Source: a virus. Taken from it: a stretch of DNA of 36,130 nucleotides. Positions 18,291 to 24,685 of the stretch are shown here, piece by piece (positions within the stretch are counted from its first letter, which is position 1; each line of letters opens with the position of its first letter). The DNA lies in IMG/VR virus record IMGVR_UViG_3300007735_000676, positions 1 through 36,130 of that record. The stretch is one strand, 5' to 3'. The notes beneath the pieces were generated by a model. That model had not been told where the DNA came from. It did not search any database and saw only the letters and a list, made by a program, of their open reading frames with translations. Made by a program: the position numbers and the translations under genes.

Positions 18291-18311
18291 GCTATAGTTG
18301 GAGGATTATTT

Positions 18312-18734
18312 ATGGATATCTTTAATGCTATCGTAGGTATTTTATTAGCAGCACCAGCTGCTCTATGGGCTTATCTAAAAACTAAAAAAGGTAGAGCAAA
18401 GACAATAACTTGGATAAAAAGATTATTCAATGTAGATATTACTGCTGATGATTTACGAGCAAGTATCGACAATATGTCAATAGCATTAGATGCACAAGGT
18501 AACTCAATAAACTATCTAACCGAACAACATCAATTTCTAATTGAACAATTAAATCTAGCTAAGGCAGAATTAGAAGAAGCTCGTAAGCAACTAAAGGAAC
18601 TTGATGAGTTACATAAAGAGAATAGATCATTGCGTAAGAAGATTGCCTCACTTGAAGAACAAGTAGAGAAGCTTGAAGCAGAGTTGGCAAGACGAAAGAA
18701 ATATACACCGAAAGGAAAAAGAACAGATGTATAA
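18312..18734 (+). CDS. membrane-anchored coiled-coil protein, possible lysis accessory
   Basis: 140 aa. An N-terminal hydrophobic helix (FNAIVGILLAAPAALWAYL, about residues 4-22) is followed by a basic stretch and, from about residue 70, a long charged coiled coil (EQLNLAKAELEEARKQLKEL). It starts after GGAGG and overlaps the endolysin gene by eight bases, so the two are probably made together. A holin, spanin-like protein or endolysin partner are possible; the topology (one membrane segment plus coiled coil) fits an envelope-spanning lysis accessory better than a pore-forming holin. No family is recognised. Confidence 0.55.
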   Translation: MDIFNAIVGILLAAPAALWAYLKTKKGRAKTITWIKRLFNVDITADDLRASIDNMSIALDAQGNSINYLTEQHQFLIEQLNLAKAELEEARKQLKELDELHKENRSLRKKIASLEEQVEKLEAELARRKKYTPKGKRTDV

Positions 18735-19269
18735 AAGTCAAAATGGTTGGGAAGTAATAAAAGATATATCAGATAAGAAACTAATTGTAGTAAGATTAGC
18801 AGGTAGCAATATACCTCTAAGATTACATAAAGATGCAGCTAAACTACTTGCTTATGTTGCTGTAAGATTTGATAAAGAAGTTTCTAAATTAAAGCAAGGT
18901 AATAAACCGGGTTTTCAAGATGATGGTGGATACAATTTTAGAAAGATAGCAGGTTCAACTAAATACTCTAACCATGCTAGTGGCACTGCAATAGATCTTA
19001 ACTGGCAGAAGTTTCCAATGTTTAAGCGTAATATGAATAAGAAACAAGTAGAAGCATGTCGTGCTATTGTTGCTGACTGTGAGGGATTGATAAGTTGGGG
19101 TGGCGATTATAAGACCAATGTAGATCAAATGCACTTTGAGATAGCAAGTAAAGTTAGTAAAGAAGATATAGCTAAGTTTATTAAGCGTAAGAAGATTAAG
19201 GCTGACGGGTCAGTATATATAGGTAGTAGTAGACATTCACATATAGACGAACTACTGGGAGGTAAGTAA
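18727..19269 (+). CDS. endolysin, M15-type D-Ala-D-Ala carboxypeptidase/L-Ala-D-Glu endopeptidase
   Basis: 180 aa. The zinc-binding pattern of the M15 peptidases is visible: SNHASGTAIDLNW gives H83 and D90, and QMHFEIA gives H136, with WGGDY between. Such enzymes cut peptide bonds in peptidoglycan and serve as endolysins. The frame is open from 18673, but the ATG at 18727 is preferred because AAAGG lies just before it and the mature-like sequence begins there. There is no signal peptide or separate wall-binding domain, so release through a holin is expected. It is followed by tail-tip genes. Confidence 0.88.
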   Translation: MYKSQNGWEVIKDISDKKLIVVRLAGSNIPLRLHKDAAKLLAYVAVRFDKEVSKLKQGNKPGFQDDGGYNFRKIAGSTKYSNHASGTAIDLNWQKFPMFKRNMNKKQVEACRAIVADCEGLISWGGDYKTNVDQMHFEIASKVSKEDIAKFIKRKKIKADGSVYIGSSRHSHIDELLGGK

Positions 19270-19937
19270 TGCCATTTGTATATAGCACAACACTCACCAA
19301 TAACTATGGTGTTGATAGCACATCGCCTATTCCAATTCCACCTGTTGGTGCTTGGACTAGACCTCTTGGTGTTGATAATGGTCAGTCAGGTGGTGGCATA
19401 ACTTTATCTCGTCACTTCGTTACAAAGCATATTGAATATGTTCCTTTCAAGCCTCAGTATAATATGACATTTAGTGATATTGCAATTAGATACTTTGCTG
19501 CTAACTCTTGTGTTGATACTTGGACTTATCGTCTTGGTATATATAATTCAAATGATAATTATCCTAGCACTTTAATAACAGACTTTGGTGCATTGACAGT
19601 TGATCCAGCAGTAACTTCACCTGGTTTATTATCACATACTGGTTTATCTACAGCATTAACAGGTGGTCAGTTATATTGGTTAGCTTGTGGTATTAACTAT
19701 TCTGGTACAACTGATTTATCAAATAACAGAACTCCTATTATGGGATTGATGATTGGTGATTATGTCAATATGCGTAGAAGAGGAATGACTGCTGCTAACG
19801 TAGGATTAGATGGTATATCATTTATTGAACAAGCTGGTGTTTATGCTGGTGGATCATTACCTGCATCAACAAATCCAAATAATATAAATGTAGGATTCGC
19901 TATTGCTGTAAGACCATTCTTAAAGCGAAGCGTATAG
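19269..19937 (+). CDS. putative tail fibre or spike protein
   Basis: 222 aa, beta-rich, with many Gly, Thr and Asn residues (for example SGGGITLSRHFVT, YNSNDNYPSTLITDFGAL, TALTGGQLYWLACGINYSG). The pattern of short strands and the phrase TGGQLYWLACG resemble carbohydrate-binding or jelly-roll modules in phage tail tips, but no named family is recognised. The start overlaps the endolysin stop by one base (TAATG). Together with the following two small beta proteins it forms a likely receptor-binding set placed after the lysis enzyme. Confidence 0.5.
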   Translation: MPFVYSTTLTNNYGVDSTSPIPIPPVGAWTRPLGVDNGQSGGGITLSRHFVTKHIEYVPFKPQYNMTFSDIAIRYFAANSCVDTWTYRLGIYNSNDNYPSTLITDFGALTVDPAVTSPGLLSHTGLSTALTGGQLYWLACGINYSGTTDLSNNRTPIMGLMIGDYVNMRRRGMTAANVGLDGISFIEQAGVYAGGSLPASTNPNNINVGFAIAVRPFLKRSV

Positions 19938-19952
19938 AAAAAGGAGATATAA

Positions 19953-20204
19953 ATGCCAATAATAACCGTAGCACAAGGAGCATATAACACAGGTTATACT
20001 GCAACTCAAATGCCTGTCATACAGAATTTAGGACCAGGTATTCTATATGTTTATTCTGCATCTACTAATATCACAACCGAAGGTTTGCAATTACCAGTAG
20101 GAGCTGTCTATGAATTTCCACAAGTTGTTCAAGATGGTGCTGGTGCTGTATGGATACAGGCAACTGGTGGTAACTGTGATGTTCGCTTAATGAATGTAGG
20201 CTAA
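19953..20204 (+). CDS. small beta-rich tail-associated protein
   Basis: 83 aa, no family recognised. It is made of short strands (IITVAQGAYNTGY, GILYVYSAST, AVYEFPQVVQDGAGAVWIQ) and may be a small beta-sandwich or trimer-forming module. An AAGGAG site precedes the ATG by the normal distance. It lies between the putative fibre protein and the C1q/TNF-like tip protein, so it is probably part of the tail tip, for example a connector between fibre parts. Confidence 0.5.
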   Translation: MPIITVAQGAYNTGYTATQMPVIQNLGPGILYVYSASTNITTEGLQLPVGAVYEFPQVVQDGAGAVWIQATGGNCDVRLMNVG

Positions 20205-20207
20205 CTA

Positions 20208-20699
20208 ATGCCTATAGTTTATAGACCAGAGATAGGTAGTTTAGCTGAAGTACCAAATGGTTCTTGGCAATCTCTATCTGATCAATTTGCAACTGTAGCA
20301 GGTAATGAGTATATTGTTTCTTTTAACTCAACTGATTTTGAAAGAGGTTGTAGATTAGTATCTACTAATAGAATATATGTAGATAACTCTGGATTATATA
20401 ATGTTCAATATGCTTTACAGTTTTTTAATTCAGGCGGTGGTGGTGGTAGCTCTCATACTCATATATGGTTTAAGAAAAATGGAACTGCAATACCTGAAAC
20501 TGGTGTTAGACAATCAGTAACATCTAACTCTGAATATCAAGTATCTTCTCGTGATTATTTTTTAACTCTTGCTGTAGGTGATTATATCCAATTAGCTTGG
20601 GAAGTAAATAATACTAATATAAGTTTATATCATGAAAATGCATCTGGTATTATTCCTGTTGTAGCATCTGCTATTCTAACTATAGGTCAGGTAGGATAA
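20208..20699 (+). CDS. C1q/TNF-like jelly-roll tail tip protein
   Basis: 163 aa. The ordered motifs RIYVDNSGLYNVQYALQF, HTHIWFKKNGT, SRDYFLTLAVGDYIQLAWEV and ISLYHENASG match the jelly-roll module common at the tips of phage fibres and baseplates, which resembles the C1q/TNF fold and usually forms trimers. It would contact the host surface or cap a fibre. The gene starts three bases after its neighbour and ends in a TAATG overlap with the next gene. Confidence 0.72.
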   Translation: MPIVYRPEIGSLAEVPNGSWQSLSDQFATVAGNEYIVSFNSTDFERGCRLVSTNRIYVDNSGLYNVQYALQFFNSGGGGGSSHTHIWFKKNGTAIPETGVRQSVTSNSEYQVSSRDYFLTLAVGDYIQLAWEVNNTNISLYHENASGIIPVVASAILTIGQVG

Positions 20700-21142
20700 T
20701 GGCTAATACAGATCCAGTATCAGGTTTATATGCTTCTCTATCTAGAATAAGAAACCGCAGACCAGAAGGTATGGCATTAGAAGCAACTACTGCTGAACAA
20801 GCATCTACTGTTCAAGCTCAACCTAAAGCAATTAAACCAAGTAGATTTATGGAAGTGTTACCTGCACCACAACAACCAGTAGCACAGCCTGTAGCTCAAC
20901 CCATAGCACAACCACAGACACCCTCTCAAACGCCCTCTATGCCTGTTTATAGCCCCGAACAGATAGACATAGGACCTGAGGCTGAGGTAGCAGTAAGGCG
21001 TATCACAGGTAGTCTTTTAGATGGGGATATGGATTTAGATATAGCTGATGCTTATCTCTTATCATTGGGTTATTTATATGGTATTAAGACACCTCCACCA
21101 CCACCCAATATGAATATGGAAACTTCACCACCCTTAGCATAG
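20699..21142 (+). CDS. Pro/Gln-rich protein of unknown function
   Basis: 147 aa, not recognised. The central part (about residues 50-80) is low-complexity with repeats of the type QPVAQPVAQPIAQP, and a short helical region follows (EAEVAVRRITGSLLDGDMDLDIADAYLLSLG). The C terminus is Pro-rich. It starts in the stop codon of the tip protein (TAATG), so it belongs to the same late operon. A virion-associated or assembly role is likely from position only. Confidence 0.55.
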   Translation: MANTDPVSGLYASLSRIRNRRPEGMALEATTAEQASTVQAQPKAIKPSRFMEVLPAPQQPVAQPVAQPIAQPQTPSQTPSMPVYSPEQIDIGPEAEVAVRRITGSLLDGDMDLDIADAYLLSLGYLYGIKTPPPPPNMNMETSPPLA

Positions 21143-21151
21143 TTTTTTATA

Positions 21152-21472
21152 ATGGTGCATAAAGATAGATTAGAAGCATTACAAGGTATCGCTGGTAGTA
21201 AGAAACCTAAGTGTGTATGTTGTGGTGAAAAGGAGTTAGTATTTCTAACCTTTGATCATATTAAAGGTGGTGGAGTGCAACATAGAAAACAATATAAAAA
21301 TGCACCTACATATAAAATTGTCAGAAGCATTAAACACCATACAGGTAAATGGGCTACTGATGAATTTAGGATATTGTGTAATAATTGTAATTTAGCTACA
21401 CATATTCTTAAAGGAACATGTATACATGAAAGGAAGAGAAATGACAGACACAAGCAGCAAGATGCTATTTAG
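21152..21472 (+). CDS. HNH-type endonuclease-like protein
   Basis: 106 aa. C21-x2-C24 and C76-x2-C79 form a zinc-binding frame around FDHIKGGGVQHR (D35, H36) and FRILCNNCN, the small beta-beta-alpha metal arrangement of HNH nucleases. It may be a homing-type nuclease, or help DNA packaging as HNH proteins do in some phages; its place among late genes but away from terminase favours a mobile gene. There is no good ribosome site before the ATG at 21152. The 3' end overlaps the holin-like gene by about 30 bases. Confidence 0.65.
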   Translation: MVHKDRLEALQGIAGSKKPKCVCCGEKELVFLTFDHIKGGGVQHRKQYKNAPTYKIVRSIKHHTGKWATDEFRILCNNCNLATHILKGTCIHERKRNDRHKQQDAI

Positions 21473-21689
21473 TTACATTCGTGTTCTATTAGCAATTTTC
21501 ACAGCTTCTATATTGGGTAAGATACTTGATGCAGGAGATATCTTTACAATTAGTTTAGATGATTGGAAGACTTATGTAGCAGCTGGTATAGCAGCAACTA
21601 TACCTGTTATACTACGTTGGTTAAATCCATACGATTCAGCTTATGGTATAGTTGTAGTAGATGAAGATGGTAATCTAATAGAACGATAA
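21441..21689 (+). CDS. holin-like small membrane protein
   Basis: 82 aa. Two hydrophobic segments are visible: ILLAIFTASILG-type sequence near the N terminus and VAAGIAATIPVILRWL in the middle, followed by a short charged tail ending VVVDEDGNLIER. This is the topology and size of phage holins that release the endolysin. The frame is open from 21426, but the AGGAAG site fits the ATG at 21441. The gene overlaps the HNH gene and is followed by a hairpin terminator, which ends the late operon. Confidence 0.72.
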   Translation: MTDTSSKMLFSYIRVLLAIFTASILGKILDAGDIFTISLDDWKTYVAAGIAATIPVILRWLNPYDSAYGIVVVDEDGNLIER

Positions 21690-21704
21690 GTTAATTAGTA
21701 ATGT

Positions 21705-21740
21705 TAGCCCTCAGATTATTTCTGGGGGCTACTTGCTTTT
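21705..21740 (+). terminator. terminator after the late operon
   Basis: An 11-base-pair stem (21705-21715 with 21721-21731, one G-T pair) closes a 5-base loop. The following tract, CTTGCTTTT, is only moderately T-rich. It lies 16 bases after the holin-like gene and before the integration module, so it probably separates late genes from integrase expression. Confidence 0.7.
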
Positions 21741-21761
21741 ATGGGTATATGCGAGTATAGT
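21733..21761 (+). promoter_or_regulatory. possible integrase promoter
   Basis: TTGCTT (21733-21738) and TATAGT (21756-21761) are separated by 17 bases, the usual spacing of a vegetative sigma-70 promoter. The -35 matches the consensus only partly. It would transcribe through the attP-like dyad and the 50-codon ORF into the integrase gene. Confidence 0.35.
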
Positions 21762-21828
21762 ATGTAGTATAACATGACTGTTATTAGACATATACCTACT
21801 ACCCGATAGGCAAAATGAGCGTGAAAAA

Positions 21829-21880
21829 CGACTATGAATTAAAGGAGACGAAGTGTTTCGTCTTGTCTTATAAATAGTCG
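21829..21880. other. attP: putative phage attachment site (attP), 52-bp dyad
   Basis: The site is exactly symmetric in layout: 7-base outer arms CGACTAT (21829-21835) and ATAGTCG (21874-21880), 10-base spacers, 7-base inner arms AGACGAA (21846-21852) and TTCGTCT (21857-21863), and a 4-base centre GTGT. The middle dinucleotide is TG (21854-21855), which is not self-complementary, as needed for directional crossover. Known attP sites of large serine integrases are about 50 bp imperfect inverted repeats with inner and outer binding motifs and a 2-bp core, usually beside the integrase gene. Here the integrase starts 190 bases downstream. An RNA hairpin is the alternative. Confidence 0.6.
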
Positions 21881-21915
21881 TATGCAAATAAAAATTAGTT
21901 AGCCACTATATAGCT

Positions 21916-22068
21916 ATGAATAGAGAACAAAAGAAAAAAGCTTTTATAAAATTATTTATAAAGCGGCTTGATGAAAAACAAATACGGGATATTCATCGTG
22001 CATTAAATAGAGCAATAGAAAATAACAGTCAGGTTATTGACAAACCAACTAAGAAAAAGGAGAATTAA
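21916..22068 (+). CDS. small basic protein upstream of integrase
   Basis: 50 aa, not recognised: a Lys/Arg-rich, helical sequence (MNREQKKKAFIKLF, LDEKQIRDIHRALNRAIENN). The stop codon is followed directly by the integrase ATG, and the integrase ribosome site lies inside its last codons, so coupling is possible. There is no clear ribosome site before its own ATG. It could be a small DNA-binding regulator of integrase, or a leader frame without function. Confidence 0.45.
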   Translation: MNREQKKKAFIKLFIKRLDEKQIRDIHRALNRAIENNSQVIDKPTKKKEN

Positions 22069-22069
22069 A

Positions 22070-23779
22070 ATGTCAGTAACAACAATCACAGCAGAAGATA
22101 TGAATATGCCAAAAAAGCGTCTTACTAAAATTGAAAGAGAGCAATTAGCCAGAACTTCATTTACCTATGAGATGAAGAAAAAGAAGGTTAATAAAAAAGT
22201 AAATACTGGTAAGAATAGAGTTTGTGTTTATAAACGTGTATCTATGTTAGCAGACCAATCAGTAACATTTGAAAGACAGTATAATGAGGTAAATACATTT
22301 CTTAAAAGTAATGGTATTGATTCTACCAATAGTGAAATAGTAGTATATGAAGAAGCTGAGTCAGGATACCAAAATAAACATAGACCTGTTCTACAAGAAA
22401 TGGTTGAACAAATCATTGATGGTAAATTTGACCATGTTGCATTTTATGATATAGATCGTTTAGCTAGAAATACAAAAGTATCAGCAGTATTAGATTCTAT
22501 TTTCAAAGAAGCTCAAGTTAAAGTATGGGTTAAAACATTAGGCAAGTCTATTGATACTACTACAATAGAGGGTGGTATCATTTGGAATATAATGAGCATG
22601 ATGGCAGAACATTATTCTCGTCAGACTTCTGATAGAACAACTGGTGGTCATAAAGTTAGAGCTACTGCTGGTGTAAAAAGAAATAGCGTAACACCTTTTG
22701 GATTAAAAGATAAAGAGATTGTTTCTGATTTAATTGGTGGTGTTAGAAAAATATATGATCTTGATACAGATATACAGAGTGAGTATCCAGTAGAGTATAA
22801 TAACAAAGCAGCTGTTGTAAAAGAAGTATATCGTAGATATAATGATGGACAATCATTGAAGTCTATTGCTCGTTGGTTAAATGATAATATACCTACAATC
22901 AAAGCTACCTCTTGGGATGATAGCACAGTTAAATATATGTTAAAGAACCCAGCTTATTTTGGTGGGTCACATTATAAGAAAGAAATAGTTAAAGATGTTA
23001 ATGGTGAGTATTTGATAACTAATGAACCATTGGTATCATTGGAGTATTGGATGAATACTCAGGCTTTAATTGAATCAAATACTCGTGCTTACAAGTCTAA
23101 GAAAATAAGACATACAAGATCTATGAGTCCATTACATTATATAGCTAAGTGTGAGTGTGGTGGTCAATTAAAGAGAAGCACATCAGCTACTCGTGGTACA
23201 CCATTCTTTGCACTAAAATGTATAGTTCCAACTATTGATAAGTCACGTTGCTCTGGTGTATCTATCTCACAGGTTCAATTAGAGAAAGAGATATTTGATT
23301 ATACTAAAGATATATTAGCTCAACCTGAACTATTAAAGTTATTTATAAAGAATACAGAACCTGTTAGTAAGATAACAATATCAAAAGATGAACAGAAAAT
23401 AATTGATGATATAGCTGAACTTAATAACCGTATTCAAATAGAGACATTAGATATGGTAAAGCAAATACTTATTACCGAAGTAGCTAATAAGAATGCTGAA
23501 CTAAATAAACTAAAAATGTCTACTAACATAATTGTTAATAAAGTAAAGAATAATAAGATAACAATAGAATCATTTGAAGCTGCTTGGAATAGTGAGGATA
23601 AAGCAGATATCAATGCGATACTATCCACACTATACAAATCAATTATCATAAGCAAGAGTACTATCTCTACTAGTGAACTCAATAAACTAAAGAGAGAAGG
23701 TTGGTCTGTTGATCCAAAGCGTGTTACTATTGAGCTACATAATGGTGATAAGATTAAATTAGATGCTCAATTAGTATAG
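22070..23779 (+). CDS. int: large serine recombinase (phage integrase)
   Basis: 569 aa. The N-terminal resolvase domain carries the catalytic serine S58 in VYKRVSMLADQS, then AFYDIDRLARN and the MMAEHYSRQTSDRTTGG segment. The Recombinase domain follows (KEVYRRYNDGQSLKSIARWL... AYFGG), then a zinc-ribbon part (KCECGGQL and later cysteines) and a C-terminal coiled coil. About 48 residues precede the catalytic domain, longer than usual. It would join attP to the host attB and, with a directionality factor, excise. The frame is open from 22037, but AAGGAG (22057-22062) supports the ATG at 22070. Confidence 0.93.
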   Translation: MSVTTITAEDMNMPKKRLTKIEREQLARTSFTYEMKKKKVNKKVNTGKNRVCVYKRVSMLADQSVTFERQYNEVNTFLKSNGIDSTNSEIVVYEEAESGYQNKHRPVLQEMVEQIIDGKFDHVAFYDIDRLARNTKVSAVLDSIFKEAQVKVWVKTLGKSIDTTTIEGGIIWNIMSMMAEHYSRQTSDRTTGGHKVRATAGVKRNSVTPFGLKDKEIVSDLIGGVRKIYDLDTDIQSEYPVEYNNKAAVVKEVYRRYNDGQSLKSIARWLNDNIPTIKATSWDDSTVKYMLKNPAYFGGSHYKKEIVKDVNGEYLITNEPLVSLEYWMNTQALIESNTRAYKSKKIRHTRSMSPLHYIAKCECGGQLKRSTSATRGTPFFALKCIVPTIDKSRCSGVSISQVQLEKEIFDYTKDILAQPELLKLFIKNTEPVSKITISKDEQKIIDDIAELNNRIQIETLDMVKQILITEVANKNAELNKLKMSTNIIVNKVKNNKITIESFEAAWNSEDKADINAILSTLYKSIIISKSTISTSELNKLKREGWSVDPKRVTIELHNGDKIKLDAQLV

Positions 23780-23800
23780 TTATAATACACTTATAATTAT

Positions 23801-24193
23801 ATGAAGGGTGCTTTCTTAATACCAGGTGAGCAAGAAAGTGCCATAGCATTTTGTGATTTAGGTTGTTATAATGTCTATACTTTTTATGTAGATATAAAGC
23901 CTATGATGGGTAAGAAGTTAAAGCCCAATCCTAATGTATGTTATTATTGTATAGCTTGTGGTCGTAGGATATATAAGACTATTGACTGTATGATACATGA
24001 AGATAAATGTCCAGATTGGTTATGGTATAGTAGTTATACTATTATGTCAGACTTCTTAGATATAATAGAAGAAGAGACTGGTAGTAGAGATTGTAGTAGT
24101 CAGATCTATAATATAGCTGATCGTATTGCTAAAGTAAATAATAATATTAGTGGTCTTGATTTAGCAATGATGACACTTGATGCATTGTCTTAG
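23801..24193 (+). CDS. Cys-rich protein of unknown function
   Basis: 130 aa, not recognised. It contains FCDLGC near the N terminus, a CYYCIACGRR cluster and a further DCMIHEDKC, which could bind zinc. The C-terminal half is helical. No ribosome site precedes the ATG; a TATAAT at 23781-23786 lies only 14 bases before it, so a very short leader or leaderless mRNA is possible. The stop codon abuts, without a gap, the stop codon of the converging sigma-factor gene. Its place behind the integrase suggests a regulatory or lysogeny role, which is only a guess. Confidence 0.6.
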   Translation: MKGAFLIPGEQESAIAFCDLGCYNVYTFYVDIKPMMGKKLKPNPNVCYYCIACGRRIYKTIDCMIHEDKCPDWLWYSSYTIMSDFLDIIEEETGSRDCSSQIYNIADRIAKVNNNISGLDLAMMTLDALS

Positions 24194-24685
24194 TTACTCA
24201 TAGATAGATATATCATCAGTGCAAGTAACAGTTGGTATCTTCATTAGTTCTGATAACTCTTCTAATGTGATATTTAGTTTATCGGTTATTTGTTTATCTG
24301 TGTAATTTTGTTTTTTATAATAGATAAATAGATTATACTTTGGTGCAATTGCTTGTGGTATTTTAATAAGTGATTGACCATCTAATTCTTTTAGTAAAGA
24401 GTTCTTACAATATAATCTTATCCAAGCTGAGAGTTCACCTTTACTTGGATTCCAAGACCGTAAAGCTAAAGCCATACCTAGATAAGCAGCAGATTGTGCA
24501 TCCTCTAAGGATAACTTACCAATATACTTTTTAGCAAGGTTCTTAGCTAATGGCATATATAACTCCATTAACTCGGCTCTAGCTTTATCGGCTTCTTCTT
24601 TTAGCATTAGATTATTAGGGTCTTCAACACTACGCATAATTTTCTCTGCGAGATAAGAATGATTATTTGTAATGTTGAATTTCAC
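24194..24685 (-). CDS. phage-encoded sigma-70-family factor
   Basis: 163 aa. Residues about 35-110 fit sigma region 2: LYMPLAKNLAKKYIG, LEDAQSAAYLGMALALRSWN and GELSAWIRLYCKNSLLKEL correspond to the core-binding and -10-recognition helices. A second helical part (YTDKQITDKLNITLEELSELM) looks like a region 3/4-type helix-turn-helix but is short. It would bind host RNA polymerase and redirect it, possibly to the motif found before most operons here. The GTG start at 24685 overlaps the helicase stop (TAGTG) behind AAAGGTG. It is the last gene of the replication operon, so it would be made just before late genes. Confidence 0.72.
   Translation of the reverse strand: MKFNITNNHSYLAEKIMRSVEDPNNLMLKEEADKARAELMELYMPLAKNLAKKYIGKLSLEDAQSAAYLGMALALRSWNPSKGELSAWIRLYCKNSLLKELDGQSLIKIPQAIAPKYNLFIYYKKQNYTDKQITDKLNITLEELSELMKIPTVTCTDDISIYE

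Larger units (their letters stand above)
21690..21915. other. non-coding region between holin and integration genes
   Basis: The stretch holds the late terminator, a possible promoter and the symmetric attP-like dyad at 21829-21880. I found no gene in it. No tRNA is present; the stem-loop seen here lacks the cloverleaf arms. Confidence 0.6.

Noticed and set aside
21829-21880. Stem-loop with 7-bp outer stem, considered as a tRNA or tRNA-like gene
   Set aside because: It is 52 bases long, has no anticodon arm, T arm or CCA end, and fits an attP dyad better.
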